Assembly (NCBI GenBank): GCA_958510875.1
Contig: OY294068.1
Location: 173,631,411-173,695,410 of the forward strand
DNA length: 64,000 bases
From: Endomychus coccineus
Lineage: Eukaryota; Arthropoda; Insecta; Coleoptera; Endomychidae
Direction: 5' to 3'
The notes below the pieces were generated by a model that saw only the letters and a program-made list of their open reading frames with translations, did no database searches and had not been told where the DNA came from. Positions 1 through 11,148 of this stretch are shown here, piece after piece. The translations under genes were made by a program, and so were the position numbers. Each line of letters starts with the position of its first letter. Position 1 is the first letter of the stretch.

Positions 1-1509
1 AACTTTGCTTTCGCTTAACTTCGGAACTAAATTACTACAGACTTGAAATTTTTTATTTTAAGTATGTGATTTTATAGCTTACTGGATGACGAATTTCTGC
101 GTTCTGGTCTTATCCAGAGATTCTCAAATAGGGGCCTGAAAATGCGGCGAAATGGTTCCAGTAAAGGATGGTACGGCAGTGTTTGCTTCGCGCTCGATTT
201 CGTTCAAAATAAATCTTATACACAATTTTAAAATATACATATTTTCAAATTTGGCATAATTTACTTACAATTTAATCTTTTCCATCATCTGGATCATCAT
301 TTTCAAGTATTTTCAAACATCATGATATTTTTAAACATTTTAAATATAAAATTCATAATGAGCGCTCCAAGAACCCATACGAAGACACATCGCAAGGTCA
401 TTTCAATGACGTTACATGTTTTTTATTGGCATATTCTTTGATTTTTTTGAAATTTTCAAATACTATTTCTCTGGCGTCATTCATAATTTTGACATTTTGA
501 GATGAACATTGGAAAAGTAAACGAAAATCAACACAAAACTGGAACAATAACATTGAAAAAGGAAGATAATTCATTATATTCCACGTTTTTCCGGAAAATG
601 TTTTTTTTAACATTTTATATATAAAAACCCAAAAAAGCCCTATAGCGACCTATCACACGATCATTCCAACAAAACAAAATTGAAAAACTTTCTTTCCAGT
701 TTTTCCATAGTTTTTTGGTTTTTGTTATTCGTAATCGTTATACGTGACTGGTAACCTTGATGACGTAGAAAACGCAAATCGCGTGAAAAATGAGTCAATT
801 TCCGCAAATTTACTAAATTTTCCCGGCTGTGGTACGAATTTTCCGGGAAAACGCCACCGGAGTCATGATCAGCGACCCAAAAATCCTCCTAGACCCCATT
901 TTCAAGGCTCAATTATCATTTTCTCAAAAATTAAATATTAGTCTAAAAATGAGGGTGAGAATTTGTGGTAGTTTATAGTATAGGGGTGATCGGGAGGAAT
1001 TTGGCAGGTTGGTAGAGTTAAGAATGACCTTAAGGGTTCACAGAATATGATGCAAAATTTTTTTTTGAATTCGACCGTCTGTACAAAACTTAGTCGGCCT
1101 AATTCCCCAGCTCACGGACTGGACTATATGTTTTCCACGCCTTTAACTATTTCTACCCAGCTGAAATATGCATGGTCTTGAAATTTGGGGAATGACATTG
1201 CGGCAGCGGAGCTGACGCTTCAACTATTTCTAAGGGTATTATCTGTTTCTACGGGCGTGGCTCCCGGACAACAGTTATTATGTTTATAAAGTATATACTA
1301 GCTGAAATAGAACCAACTTTTGTTTCTTTCAAGGCTAAAAAGACTCCAACTTGTGTGTTATTATCATTTTGACCAGCTGCGATGCCTGGATTCCCTATGG
1401 GAGGCCGGGAATTATTGGCGTTGCCCTCGTATTATGCACATCCTACCCGTGCATGAGCTTTGGAATCGTTACAATAGATGTGATGTGAATTTGACATAGG
1501 ATTCAAGTG
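1..1509. other. Unassigned AT-rich non-coding DNA
   Basis: No recognisable gene, RNA or element. I looked on the minus strand for the next sarcoglycan exon (the segment after the ...SDLR exon) and did not find it, so this is probably intron of that gene. Short open frames here have no family features. Confidence 0.4.
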
Positions 1510-3180
1510 GATTAGGGTTCACAGTTTATATGTATTGATATAAAAACTCTTTACTGAGTTTTATTCTTTAATTATGATTTGAATTAATTTGAATATTGAT
1601 TTGAATATTTCAATGTTTTGAATTCTACCGGCTAGCTTTTATTTGTATTTTAAATCTTATGTTTGTTTTGATTTGAATAATCTAATGATTTGAATAATGA
1701 ACTTTTACCTGTTTATTTTATATCTATGGAATTAAACACAATGTTCTTTGAATGTTAAAAACTTATATTTAAATTTCTATGACTCTAATTTTATCTTGGC
1801 TATCAATTTTAACAATTTTATGTTCAAATAGATCTATGATCTAACCTAAAAATTATTTACTATTAATATTTGTTTACAAAGTTATAATCTACAATCTTTC
1901 TTTCAGATTTACAGACAGATAATAATACAATGGAGAACTAATAAATGAACTTACGTTCAGTTTATATCCAAGAATATGTTTTAAAATGTAGGCAATGTTC
2001 ACTTGGCTTGATCTTCTTATTAATTTGATAATTCACTTTAACCGTAGGTACACAATTTCTTTGATATACACAAATCACAGGTAAACAATGTGGTTACTTC
2101 TTTAGAAATCAGGAACTGTTGATAATTGTTAACTTGTCTTATTCTTTTTCAAAAGATATAAAACCTTAAATGATGTATTGGAACGTTGTCGAAGACTAAC
2201 TATTATACGATGCTACTTGTGAATTATGGTTATAATAACTTTTAAAAACTTTGTTCGAAGACTGGGAATACTACTTGACTTGTATAAATTACTCATTTGC
2301 TTCGGTTACTTTCAACCTTACGAAGCTACTGGAACTCTTGGGTTCACCGATGTTTATCCAAAAACTAAGGTTATGGAAATTTTATGATTAGCTTGAGTAC
2401 CTTGACTCTTCAGATGTTGATGGCTAACTAACTTGGCTTGTCTTCAGATGCCTTTTATAGGCCTTCAAAACCGACGTATTTTAAAAATTAACCAATGTGG
2501 TGCTTAGTTTACCTATCAAGAATGCTTTGTTGATTGTTGCAAACTGACAGAACTATTACATTGTTACTAGTCTGACGTCTATAAAATCGCCTCGACCAAT
2601 CAGAATTTAGTATTCTTTAAATTTTTAATTATTGGAGATTTTCATCTTATTTTAAATGATAATGATTCCTTCTTTTTTAAATTCATATTGCCTACATTTT
2701 TCCACACACTTTGGTATAAGATAACCTATGATTAGGCTATTATTAATATGATTATTCCTATAATTATTATAAATTTGACAGTTGTCATTATTAAAAACTA
2801 ATACATAATATAATATATCTAGAACATTTCTTTAACATTATATAATTCAAATTTACTAATCCTAACTTATATCTACAACATTTTTCAATAGTTTGTGCTA
2901 TCTCATGATAGTTTTTGTAATCATTTTAATTATGATTTCTGCCTTCGTAACACTGTACGTTTATTCACTTTCACTGAAGTTCTTGTTTTACACTTTTATT
3001 CTAATTACATTGTTGTTTATTATGTGTTACATTGTTCATTATATTATACTAACTATTATTTAACTTTTAATATTGTTTTTAATTCCATATAATATCTTTT
3101 TATTAATCTTTTCTGATTTTCAATGTTCGGTAAGTTCTAATTTTATCATTTTATTGTTTAGGAAATGAAATCATAACAGT
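1510..3180. repeat. Dispersed 1.6-kb repeat, copy 1
   Basis: This block matches 28010-29560 along its whole length in the same orientation with many substitutions and small indels. Shared landmarks in the same order are CCGGCTAGCT near the start, ATGGAATTAAACACA, a GGTTATGGAAAT block, GGTATAAGATAACCTATGAT and a GGAAATGAAATCATAACA end. No coding capacity is visible. It behaves like a non-autonomous mobile element or a long LTR; neither TG...CA ends nor clear inverted ends could be fixed. Confidence 0.7.
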
Positions 3181-3579
3181 ATGTAAGAACAGAGTTAGTA
3201 AAATTCAAGTAAAGTAAGTCACCCATCTATATATTTTAGATATAAATTTTACCCAGTAAAACGACCGTAAATATGAGGTTTCCTAAACTCGCTTCCTCTA
3301 CTATTCGTTTGTCCACAGCTTCAACGATTAAGTGACTTGAAATTCTATCCCCTCATAAACTGGATATGATTATTAAACCATTCTACTATTTTAATCACAC
3401 TTTGATTTTCGAACGAAGATACGCTCAACAAGTTCTACGTATTTCCGATTATTCTCATTTACTGCCGGTCAGTAATTCAACATTTCCAGGTAGATACAAG
3501 AATAATCTTATTCAGGCGAATTATATCTGACTAACATAATACCATTATTATTCTAGAGGAATATTAAATTCATACTAAC

Positions 3580-3766
3580 CGTAAATCAGAGTCAGCTCTG
3601 ACAAGTGTGGTTTGAATAGATCCTGTGAAACTCGTGCCTCCTTCTCCCGAAACCCGAAGGCTGTCTGCGCCAACTAAAACTTCACGATCATCCGCTGAAA
3701 AGATCAGCACCCCTCGATCGTCCATTATTTTAAAACTGTTTGCTAGGCACTCAAAACGGTCGTTCC
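3580..3766 (-). CDS. Scgdelta: Delta/gamma-type sarcoglycan, internal exon (extracellular domain)
   Basis: Internal coding exon of a sarcoglycan, a single-pass protein of the dystrophin-associated complex in the muscle plasma membrane. The translation runs from Gly-Asn-Asp-Arg-Phe-Glu-Cys through GVLIFSADDREVLVGADSLR to TTLVRADSDLR. The FSADD(R)EVLVGA core and the following VRAD..LR are hallmarks of delta/gamma/zeta sarcoglycans. On the minus strand a TTTGCAG acceptor precedes the exon and a GTTAGT donor follows. It enters in phase 1, completing the Gly split at the end of the 6642-6831 exon, and leaves in phase 2 inside an Arg codon. No stop or frameshift is seen. The next exons, including the C-terminal cysteine cluster, are not in this window. 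Confidence 0.88.
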
Positions 3767-4639
3767 CTGCAAATGTTATATATAGATATAATGCGTTTCC
3801 AACATATAAGTAGGATGAATTTGAGAGCTATTGAAATGAAAACCTGGAAAACATATCCGCTTGGAACTTTCATTCATTTCTATCAAACGTATACGCAAAA
3901 AATCGTTTTGTCTATCTGTTTAATTGCTTCGTGTTCTGTTAGACATTTTATATAGCCTAAGAAGCTTATACATGTTATCCAAATTCATAGTTGGCGACGC
4001 AAACAAAACACACTCGAGAAATGAGCATGAAATATGGTAGAGTGGTGCTTCCAAAGAACAATCGGAACCTTCTTCACTAGAATATGTAAATATAATACTC
4101 TATGAGGTACCATTATGGAATATATAATAATATGAATCAGCTTACACTAACACCCTTCATGCACTAGTAACTTATCTAAAGCATTTTTCAAGTGCGATGC
4201 AGCCATTATCAAGGACACATTAAAAAAATTCTCTTCGGTCAAATTTGATTCAAAATTGGGTTAACAACAATCAACAGTAAAGCAGCCATTATGCTGCTGA
4301 ATCTTATGAATGAGAATGTTAAAGATTCTTCTTGGCTGTAGATAATCATCAAATATTCCAGGTAGTCAATATCCTATTAGTAAACGAATAATTACTTATA
4401 ATACGTCTTCCTAGAGTGAACCTGAGGTTTATCGAAGTAATAATAGGTTGTTTTCGATAGAGATAAATCAGAATTCAACAAATATTTATGTTTATACATT
4501 TATATAGCTGCCAGTGTCCCTAAGAAAGGTTTATCGCTGTATTTTAAGAGATAAAATATATACAATTACAGAATCGGGTGGTATAATGTGTTGGGGCTCA
4601 AATTTTGCACCTAACTGTTCATCTTACCACCAGGAACAT
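3767..4639. other. Intronic sequence, nothing recognised
   Basis: AT-rich DNA between a sarcoglycan exon and the Penelope-like fragment. No reading frame, repeat unit or RNA gene could be supported. Confidence 0.4.
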
Positions 4640-5040
4640 TTAAAACGAATCTCAAAATTTTGATTTACATGGCTTTTTGAACCCGCTTAATAGCCAATTT
4701 GATTCACTAAGATTCACTGTCGAAATAAAAACAGATAATCAGCTTCCTTTCCTTGATATTAACATTATAAAAGATGGTTATTACTTCGATTTCGACATAT
4801 ACAGAAAACCCACTTAAACAAATAGGTATACCCCGGCGGATTCAGCTACAATATTTAGATATAAAATAGCTACGCTTAATAGTCTAGTTCATAGATTATT
4901 GAACGTCCCTTTGAGTCAGAAAAATTATAAAAACGAAGTTGAACTTCAGCAAATTGCGTTGGACAATGGTAAATGGTCCTCAGTACCTTTAGTATTTTTA
5001 GTGGATAAGGGTGACTATTTCTTATCAAGAACGTTCATAT
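4640..5040 (+). mobile_element. Penelope-like element, reverse transcriptase C-terminal fragment
   Basis: Conceptual translation on the plus strand gives FTVEIKTDNQLPFLDINII, then FDIYRKPT, a stop, and then an RT-thumb-like stretch containing NSLVHRLLNVPLSQKNYKNE. The order LPFLD-x-YRKPT followed by an HRLL..PLS..NY..E segment is characteristic of the C-terminal RT region of Penelope-like retroelements. At least one in-frame stop lies straight after YRKPT, no catalytic RT core is present upstream, and no GIY-YIG domain follows, so this is a dead fragment. It is intronic with respect to the sarcoglycan gene. Confidence 0.7.
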
Positions 5041-5283
5041 ACGTTTAGAACCGTTGAAATTGATAATATAATAATAATATAGTTCATTGGTTATCAAAAA
5101 AGAAATAATATAAAATACAATATGCAGTATGTAATATATATACCTAATACACTACGATTACTCTCAAAAGTATAGAATTATACTTGTCTATGAGCAGTAA
5201 GGTGACAATACCTGAAAATGGATGATCTATTTTATAATACAATTTTATTAATATAAATAATTGTTTTAAAAAGATTTTTATAA

Positions 5284-6430
5284 TTATAAATTCCTATCTG
5301 AACTTAAAATAAATTGTTTGAGTTTAATTTTAAATAGATGTTCGTTTGGTTGTTCCTTGATGTGCGAGGGTATCACATTGAAAATTCTAGGACCCAGATA
5401 TACATGACTTCTTTGACCTATAGTTTTGTATGAAACGGGAGTTTTTATATTCCTTTTCCTAGTACCATAGCGCGAAATCCGTGATTCTACAATTTGAATG
5501 TTGCGTAATAGCGATAGCATATAGCTAACAAATATCCAGTACCTTTGCAAGTTTAAACAGTTCCGTAGAAGGATGTGTATATTGGTTTTCTGAAATATTA
5601 TTTTTAGGAATCTCTTTTGTATCACCTCTAATTTTTTAAGTGACAACTATTAGAGCCTTCCCTGCCTATAATCCCGTATACCAACTCGCATTCCACAAGG
5701 GCACAGTATAATATTTTCATGCTGCGAATATCTAGAAAATCTTTGAAGTGTCTAAATTTATGCAGGGTTTCTCTTAATTTACGCACAACTGAATCAATAT
5801 GTTTTTCCCATCTTAAATGGTAATGCCTAAGTAATTAATAGTCTGTGCCCCAAATTTTGAAACCCGAACTGTCTGTCCGAAATAATATTAAACTTTTTTA
5901 TGAAATTAGAAAATCTAACTTTAATTACTTTTTCGAATACTTTTGTAAAATTTGTAATTAATGAGATTGGTCTATAGCTGGGAATTTCTGCTCGTTGTCC
6001 ATTTTTATACATAGGCTTAATTACCGCTATTTTAAACGCGGATTGACATAAACCTGTTTCAATTATTTTATTTATGATAAAGGTTAGAGGAGGCGCTATT
6101 ATATCTCTTTTACTGTTTCCGCTTTAATTTGATCTAGACCTACGGCCTATTTTATTTTTAAGCTCATTGATGATTGTTTTTATTTCAAATTCGTTCGTTG
6201 GTCTAAGAAAAATGGAGTCTAGAATTATTTTTGATTTATGAGGATATTTGATTGGTTGAACTATTTTGCTTGCTGAATTTTAGCCTAAATTGACATAATA
6301 ATTATTAAATTCATTTGCAATAGTATTGTCATTTTTTAATGTTGAATCGCCTTTATATTTAATATCATTGAATATAATTTTTTTTATTCCCGGATGTTGA
6401 AAGTGTTTATACATACGAGGTAATAATCGA
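5284..6430 (-). mobile_element. Non-LTR retrotransposon (Jockey-like), degenerate ORF2
   Basis: On the minus strand a reverse-transcriptase N-terminal block containing YRPISLITNFTKVFEKVI and ISDRQFGFQ (about 5827-6012) is followed, after a large internal deletion of the catalytic palm, by the post-RT region: a HIDSVVRKLRETLHKFRHF block (about 5650-5825) and a 120-residue C-terminal piece (5284-5646) with the LQRYWIFVSY and LGPRIFNVIP motifs typical of Jockey-type ORF2 ends. Frames change between the pieces. The YADD catalytic box is missing. It can only be a non-functional remnant. Confidence 0.75.
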
Positions 6431-6641
6431 GGCGATATCGTGGATAATTATCACGATATCACATCACGATCACTTTGTTGTGCATCGGTCCGAACCTTCA
6501 CCAACTCGCTGCGATGTTGTTAACACCTTGTTCTCATGCGGCACTACAATAATTAATAGATGACTTTCTCAGGCTTATTGCTTATTAACTAACACGATAT
6601 ATGCTTCTAATTCATAATAACATTGATTAAACATAACTCAC

Positions 6642-6831
6642 CTAAGAATATGTAATTATCTACATATCCATTTTTATTTCTCGTTGCTAAAGTTAAATTT
6701 ATACTAGATTCTATCACTATGGGCTGTCCGGTTCTGGACTTAATACTGCTCGCTAATAGACTATCCAACACAAAAGCACGGCCTTCCAACCTCACTCCTC
6801 CATTCACGATTTTCAAATGCCCCATGCCTTC
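6642..6831 (-). CDS. Scgdelta: Delta/gamma-type sarcoglycan, exon after the transmembrane exon
   Basis: The exon encodes EGMGHLKIVNGGVRLEGRAF, then VLDSLLASSIKSRTGQPIVI and ESSINLTLATRNKNGYVDNY, ending IFLG. This is the membrane-proximal extracellular region of delta/gamma/zeta sarcoglycans: the (E/D)GMG.LKI start, the LEG.AF.LDSL core and the (V)DN...LG end are family signatures. NLT is an N-glycosylation sequon. The minus strand shows an ATTGCAG acceptor and a consensus GTGAGT donor. It starts in phase 0, matching the end of the 10926-11148 exon, and ends in phase 1 (63 codons plus one base). No damage is visible. Confidence 0.92.
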
Positions 6832-7483
6832 CTGCAATGAGAAAACAAAAGTTTGTTATTAAAATACGGATTGATGAAGCTCGTCTAGGCAGAGAACGGA
6901 ATAAGATGATTATGATAATGACTTCTTGGGAAATATTCCATGTAATTTCAGTTGGTAATTATATCCCGAGGTTTCAAGATAAGACTGTTTAATATGAAAG
7001 AGAGTTGAATAAAACAGCTTTTTTGAAATTTTCATAATTAAAACTTCTTTAATTGAGATGCAACAGTTGTTTTAGATTCCTTTTGATGCTGAAATATTCC
7101 AAATTCATTAAATCAACTCCTTTGAATTATTGTTGGGAACGAAGGCTGTTGGGGAATAATCTTTTACACCTAAATTAATTAGAAATAATATATTTCGTAA
7201 ATTACTGATCGTTTAATATTCATATTCAAGATGTAAAACGTAATAAATACCATTGAATACAAATAATTCACTGGTTCATAATATTTTCAAACCTGAAATG
7301 TAGACTTTACTTTGATCTTTATTATTTAGTGAGAATGTATAAAAGGTGATCCCGCCTTTCACCACAGAAAGATTACATTATATTTGCCCCAGCATTCACC
7401 TAAATTTGTTCTGTTTGACTACATAACCTTTCAGCTAAATTGGAAAGGGTCTGTATAATTTAAGATTAAAACAAAGTCAAATA
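6832..7483. other. Intronic sequence, nothing recognised
   Basis: AT-rich spacer between the sarcoglycan exon and the broken mariner. No coding or repeat signal could be supported. Confidence 0.4.
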
Positions 7484-8021
7484 TACGAGGGAAAGGTGAA
7501 TGTCCCTGAAAAATGGAACAAGAAATGATTTATTTGGTTAGAACTTATTTTATTTCCCCTTGTTGCCCGATAACTTCGTCCAAAGTTTTTCTAATTTTTC
7601 GATCCCTTCCAAATAATACGATTTTGGCAATCCTTCAAAATTGGCGTTTGTTTCATCGTTGTAGCCAATTCTCTTTCCGCCGAGCCTTTTCTACAAGTTT
7701 GGAAATAGATAAAAATCGCAAGGAGTCAAATCTGGAGAATATGAGGAACCGATTCGAAGCTCAATTCATGCAATTTCGCATTGTGACTGAGGACATGTGC
7801 GCCGGTGCGTTGTTCTAGTGGAAGAGCATTTTTTATTTGCCAAAAATGCGACCGCTTTCGCTCCATTTTGGCGTCCAATCGATCCAACAGCTCTGCATAA
7901 TATACGCCGGTGATAGTTTTGCCTTTTTCAAGGTAATCGATATGGACGATACTGTGTGTATTCCAAAAAACTGTCACCATGACTTTGTTGGCCGATAACC
8001 CCACTTTGGCCTTTTTTGGCA
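7484..8021 (-). mobile_element. Mariner transposon, C-terminal half with terminal repeat (broken copy)
   Basis: The left end begins TACGAGGGAAAGGTGAA, close to the terminal repeat of the fuller mariner at 12481. On the minus strand the sequence encodes the C-terminal half of a mariner (DD34D) transposase: KKAKVGLSANKVMVTVFW, IVHIDYLEKGKTITGVYYAE and LLDRL match the 13200-13350 region of the other copy closely. Frameshifts break the second half. The copy stops at about 8021, where Penelope-like sequence begins. The N-terminal half of a mariner in the same orientation reappears at about 8962, so the two halves probably come from one insertion later opened up. Confidence 0.85.
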
Positions 8022-8640
8022 TATTTCTACCCGGTTTTCCACACTTCCACTTCCCTCAGTTTTACAAACCTATCGAAGATCCCCTTCCTCCTTTTCACTA
8101 AAAGGTGTTTATAGCATTCCCTGTTCTTGCGGTAAAGTCTACATTGGTGAAACAGGTCGTACAGTAGCTACTCGTGTAAAAGATCATAAGCGCTGTACAA
8201 GGCTTCGTGACACCAGTATATCGGCACTTGCGGAACACAAGTTTGACACTAATCATCAAATCCTTTTCGAAAATACCAAAATCCTAGCCCGAGCCCCAAA
8301 CTTCTATCAGCCAAAAATCCTTGAAGCTATAGAAATCCTAAAACATTCAAATAATCTGAACCGTGACTCAGGATATTAACTTCCCAACATTTGGGAACCC
8401 ATCCTCGAAAATTCCACTTGGCACATGATCACACAACGGCAGGGTCAGGTAACGGAACGAAGTTAACCAACGGAATAAAGGCAGTGAACTGTTAGCGTGA
8501 AAGATTTTTCCTCCAATAAATACGGCTAAAGAAACCAGTAGAACCAGTTTCAGCTCAAGCCTCAAGCCTGCCCTGAAGATGCCACCTGTAATGGTTGGCA
8601 AAACGTCGGCATCAAGTCGAGCTATTGTGAGGCGGAATCA
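8022..8640 (+). mobile_element. Penelope-like element 3' fragment: GIY-YIG endonuclease and 3' UTR
   Basis: The frame 8101-8379 encodes a 92-residue piece starting KGVYSIPCSCGKVYIGETGR, with GVY at residues 2-4, YIG at 14-16, the Arg of TGRT at 20 and a following TRVKDHK helix. This is the GIY-YIG nuclease fold fused to the RT in Penelope-like elements; the CSC..YIGETGR form is typical of them. The frame ends cleanly in TAA at 8379. The following 260 bp look like the element's 3' UTR and include a possible hammerhead-type core at 8573-8604. The RT is absent. The fragment lies inside the broken mariner. Confidence 0.82.
8573..8610 (+). ncRNA. Possible decayed hammerhead ribozyme core of the Penelope-like element
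   Basis: CTGAAGA (8573-8579) is followed by a hairpin, GCCACC-TGTAAT-GGTTGGC with one bulged T, then AAAAC and GTCGGC. Hammerhead cores read CUGAUGA, helix II, GAAAC; this differs by U to A in the first box and G to A in the second. Penelope-like elements are known to carry hammerheads. Helices I and III and the cleavage site were not resolved, and both core changes would be expected to abolish cleavage. Confidence 0.4.
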
Positions 8641-8961
8641 TATCCGGAAGCCAAGATTTTTTAAGGTTATCTCTATTGTTAGATGCAAACGGCCTGAAAT
8701 TGGAAAACGTGTACATCTATTCAAAATCTCCACAACAACCAAAATATACTGAAAGAAACTTTGAAGAAAATTGCTGAACTTGGATATTTTCCATATACTG
8801 AGAGTGATGACGTCATAGACACCACAGAAGCGAAGCCTAATTCGGTAATAATATTCGATGATGTAATGGATGAGAAACAGGAGAAAATTCGTGCTTATTT
8901 TTCAAGAGGGAGACACAACTCAATTTATAGTTTCTATCTTTGTCAGTCTTTTGCTACATGT
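8641..8961 (+). pseudogene. Polinton/Maverick-type (A32-like) packaging ATPase fragment
   Basis: The frame starting at 8761 (first about 70 codons) contains NSVIIFDDVMDEKQEKIRAY and FSRGRHNSIYSFYLCQSF. A hydrophobic strand ending in FDD (Walker B), then the (R)GRH.....FYL.QS block, is the signature of the FtsK/HerA-like DNA-packaging ATPase of Polintons and related adintoviruses. A second, frame-shifted piece upstream (about 8667-8757) reads LDANGLKLENVYIYSKSPQ and looks like the segment before Walker B. The Walker A loop is missing and no capsid, protease or polymerase gene lies nearby. The coding frame continues past 8961 only because it runs into antisense mariner sequence. Confidence 0.6.
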
Positions 8962-9260
8962 CCAAAATATTGGATTACCAGAATGTTCGGCGCCCTTCGT
9001 GGTCATAACACCACAACGAAAGACAGTAAACCACTTGTGAATCGTTTCAATCGATGGTTAAGAGTCCCCATAATGTTCAACAAGCAAAGCTTTTATTACC
9101 GTAATGTTTTTTCCACGCAAGAAATAATATGTAATCAAGACGCGAAATTAACTTATTTCCATGTTTACAAAAATCATCAAGGTTGCTTGCTTTCGATGGG
9201 TGTCAAAACAGAACTGAAAGACGTATCAATCTGAACATTTTAATTACACTAAAATAACAA
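8962..9260 (-). mobile_element. Mariner transposon, N-terminal part (second half of the broken copy)
   Basis: The minus strand matches the N-terminal coding region and leader of the mariner at 12590-12840 base for base over long stretches, including the segment around its start codon and the CATCGATTGG.ACGATTCACAA block. The minus-strand translation shows FRVLI, YYFLRGKNI, then PSIETIHKWFT, the helix-turn-helix region of mariner transposases. The middle of the transposase (about 360 bp relative to the other copy) is absent. The outer terminal repeat on the right could not be found. Confidence 0.8.
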
Positions 9261-10925
9261 TTATACCATCAGTGACTGCTAATGCTAATTTCTGGATGAT
9301 ATTCAAGGTAATTTTTTACTGTATTACTGGCCTTTCAGACCTTCTGAAGATGGAAATTTAGTTGCTGGAATAGTTACTAAATATTATTGTGGTATGGTCT
9401 ACATGATGTTATATTATCTTACATAATGATATTTTAACATAATTTGATAGGTTGTTAATATTCGAAAAAAATTTCAAGTCTTTTGAAATTCTTTTCTACT
9501 CTTACCAAATTACAAAATAGCGAATGGCTGTGGAAGTTAGCATTCTATGTCGATTTGACAAAACATATGAACGAAAAATCTTGGCATCCTCGGTAGTCTA
9601 CTATTCAAGAAGACATATGAACGAAATGAATTTGAAATTGCAAGGATAAAACCAGATTCTCCCTGACCTATACACTAATATCAAATCGTTCCGGCAGAAA
9701 ATAATACCGTTTCCATCACAATTACGCAAAAAATGTTTCACACATTTCAAAACATGTGAAATATTCAGCCACACTACTTATACTGAGTTTACTGTCGGTT
9801 TTGCAATCGAAGCTTTGAGTGCTTTGAAGATAAATTTTGATATTCGTTTCTCAGACTTGATGTTATTGCGAATGAACTTAAGTTTTTTCAAAATCCTTTT
9901 GATACTGACATTCAAACCATAGCCCTGGAACTCCAAATGGAAATTATTGATTTACAGTGCAGAGATATAATTAAGAATAAATAACAAAACTCATCTTTGT
10001 TGGAATTCCACTTCCACTGGTACAATTTGATAATTTGCATAAATTTGCTCGGGGGCTGTTTTTGGTACTACTTACTTGTGTGAGAAAACATTCTCCAAAA
10101 TGAGGTACACAAATAATGTTTACAGATCTGAGTTAACCGATCTTAAATCTCTTTTAACCTTTGGTACAAGTAAAATTGGTTCACAACTACAAACTATTAT
10201 CAGTGGAAAATTACAATTACAATGTTAATAATGCTAGTGGGATTCATTTCAATTAGTTGTTAGTTATTATGGTTAAGTTAAATTTTCTGCGTATTATACT
10301 TGTCATTAAGCTTTACCTAGCAAGTAAATAAAACCGAGTTATTATCATTCTGCGTCTTTTTATCTAACTTATCACAACAACAATAACAACAATAAGCCTT
10401 TAGCTATCGCCGGCCGGATTGATGACGCTGGCGGGCCGGATTTGGCGTGCGGGCCGAATTTGGAGACCCCTGTCTTAGTGAATCAAGCCTAACAAAGATA
10501 TTGGAAGCATTTCTGCCAGTAAAAGAGGATAGGAAACATGCGGCCCATGTATCTCTATGGTCTAAAAGTTTGCATCGCAATAATTATCACGTTTTGTTTT
10601 TTGTATCAAGACATTAAATCACTGGGGGACTTGAGAATTCTTTAGTCTGATTTTATTTTGAGAACCGTTCCATCGACAACCTTTTTTAATAATTTTTTAC
10701 AAAAAAATCATTCGTTTCACTATGTTTGCAATACAGTACTCATACTCAAACTATGTTTCATTTGATCCTATAAATACCACAAGTCTGCTGTGCAAATATA
10801 TTTGTTTCGAGTTAAACCGCTTTTCTTCATTATATTGGCATGTTACAATGAAATTTTACTACTACTTTACTACTTTCTCCGATTATGTTTGAAGATACAA
10901 TGGAATAATTAGTAGAAACATTTAC
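9261..10925. other. Intronic sequence, nothing recognised
   Basis: No recognisable genes. A small AT/GC contrast occurs near 10405-10460, where a short GC-rich stretch with repeated GGCCGGAT/GGCCGAAT units stands out from AT-rich surroundings; its nature is unknown. Confidence 0.35.
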
Positions 10926-11148
10926 CGAAGAGAATTCCATTACTTTCAGGACCCATAAGGTAAGTGCCAGATTGACAACCACCATGATAAGTAGAACTAA
11001 TATTAGAACGTAAAGACACCTCTTCCTCCATCCATAAATTCCTATTTTGAAGTTATATCTGCCCTGTAATCCGTCCACTAGACTCGGCTGAGTATCCTGT
11101 CCCCCAGAGTCGGGCGGATCAGAGGCGGCTCCTTCAGTTTTCTTCATC
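10926..11148 (-). CDS. Scgdelta: Delta/gamma-type sarcoglycan, exon with cytoplasmic tail and transmembrane anchor
   Basis: From ATG at 11147 the exon encodes 74 residues. A polar tail (residues 1-33) is followed by [16 protein letters not shown] and a strongly hydrophobic helix (about 43-68) ending [15 protein letters not shown]. The basic (I/V)[11 protein letters not shown] block just before the membrane helix, and the ..LWVLKVM after it, are diagnostic of delta/gamma/zeta sarcoglycans, which are type II membrane proteins of the muscle dystrophin complex. The donor is GTAAAT after TCTTCG (phase 0) and joins directly to EGMG of the next exon. A branch-point-like TTCTAAC and TTTACAG acceptor lie immediately upstream of the ATG, so at least one more exon precedes it. 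Confidence 0.93.

Noticed and set aside
6430..6530. ATATCGTG/CACGATAT motifs as a structured RNA or origin
   Set aside because: Short palindrome in AT-rich intron with no further support.
9000..9234. C-terminal half of the 157-codon frame as a genuine part of an ATPase
   Set aside because: It is the antisense strand of a mariner N-terminus, matching 12590-12840 reversed at the DNA level.
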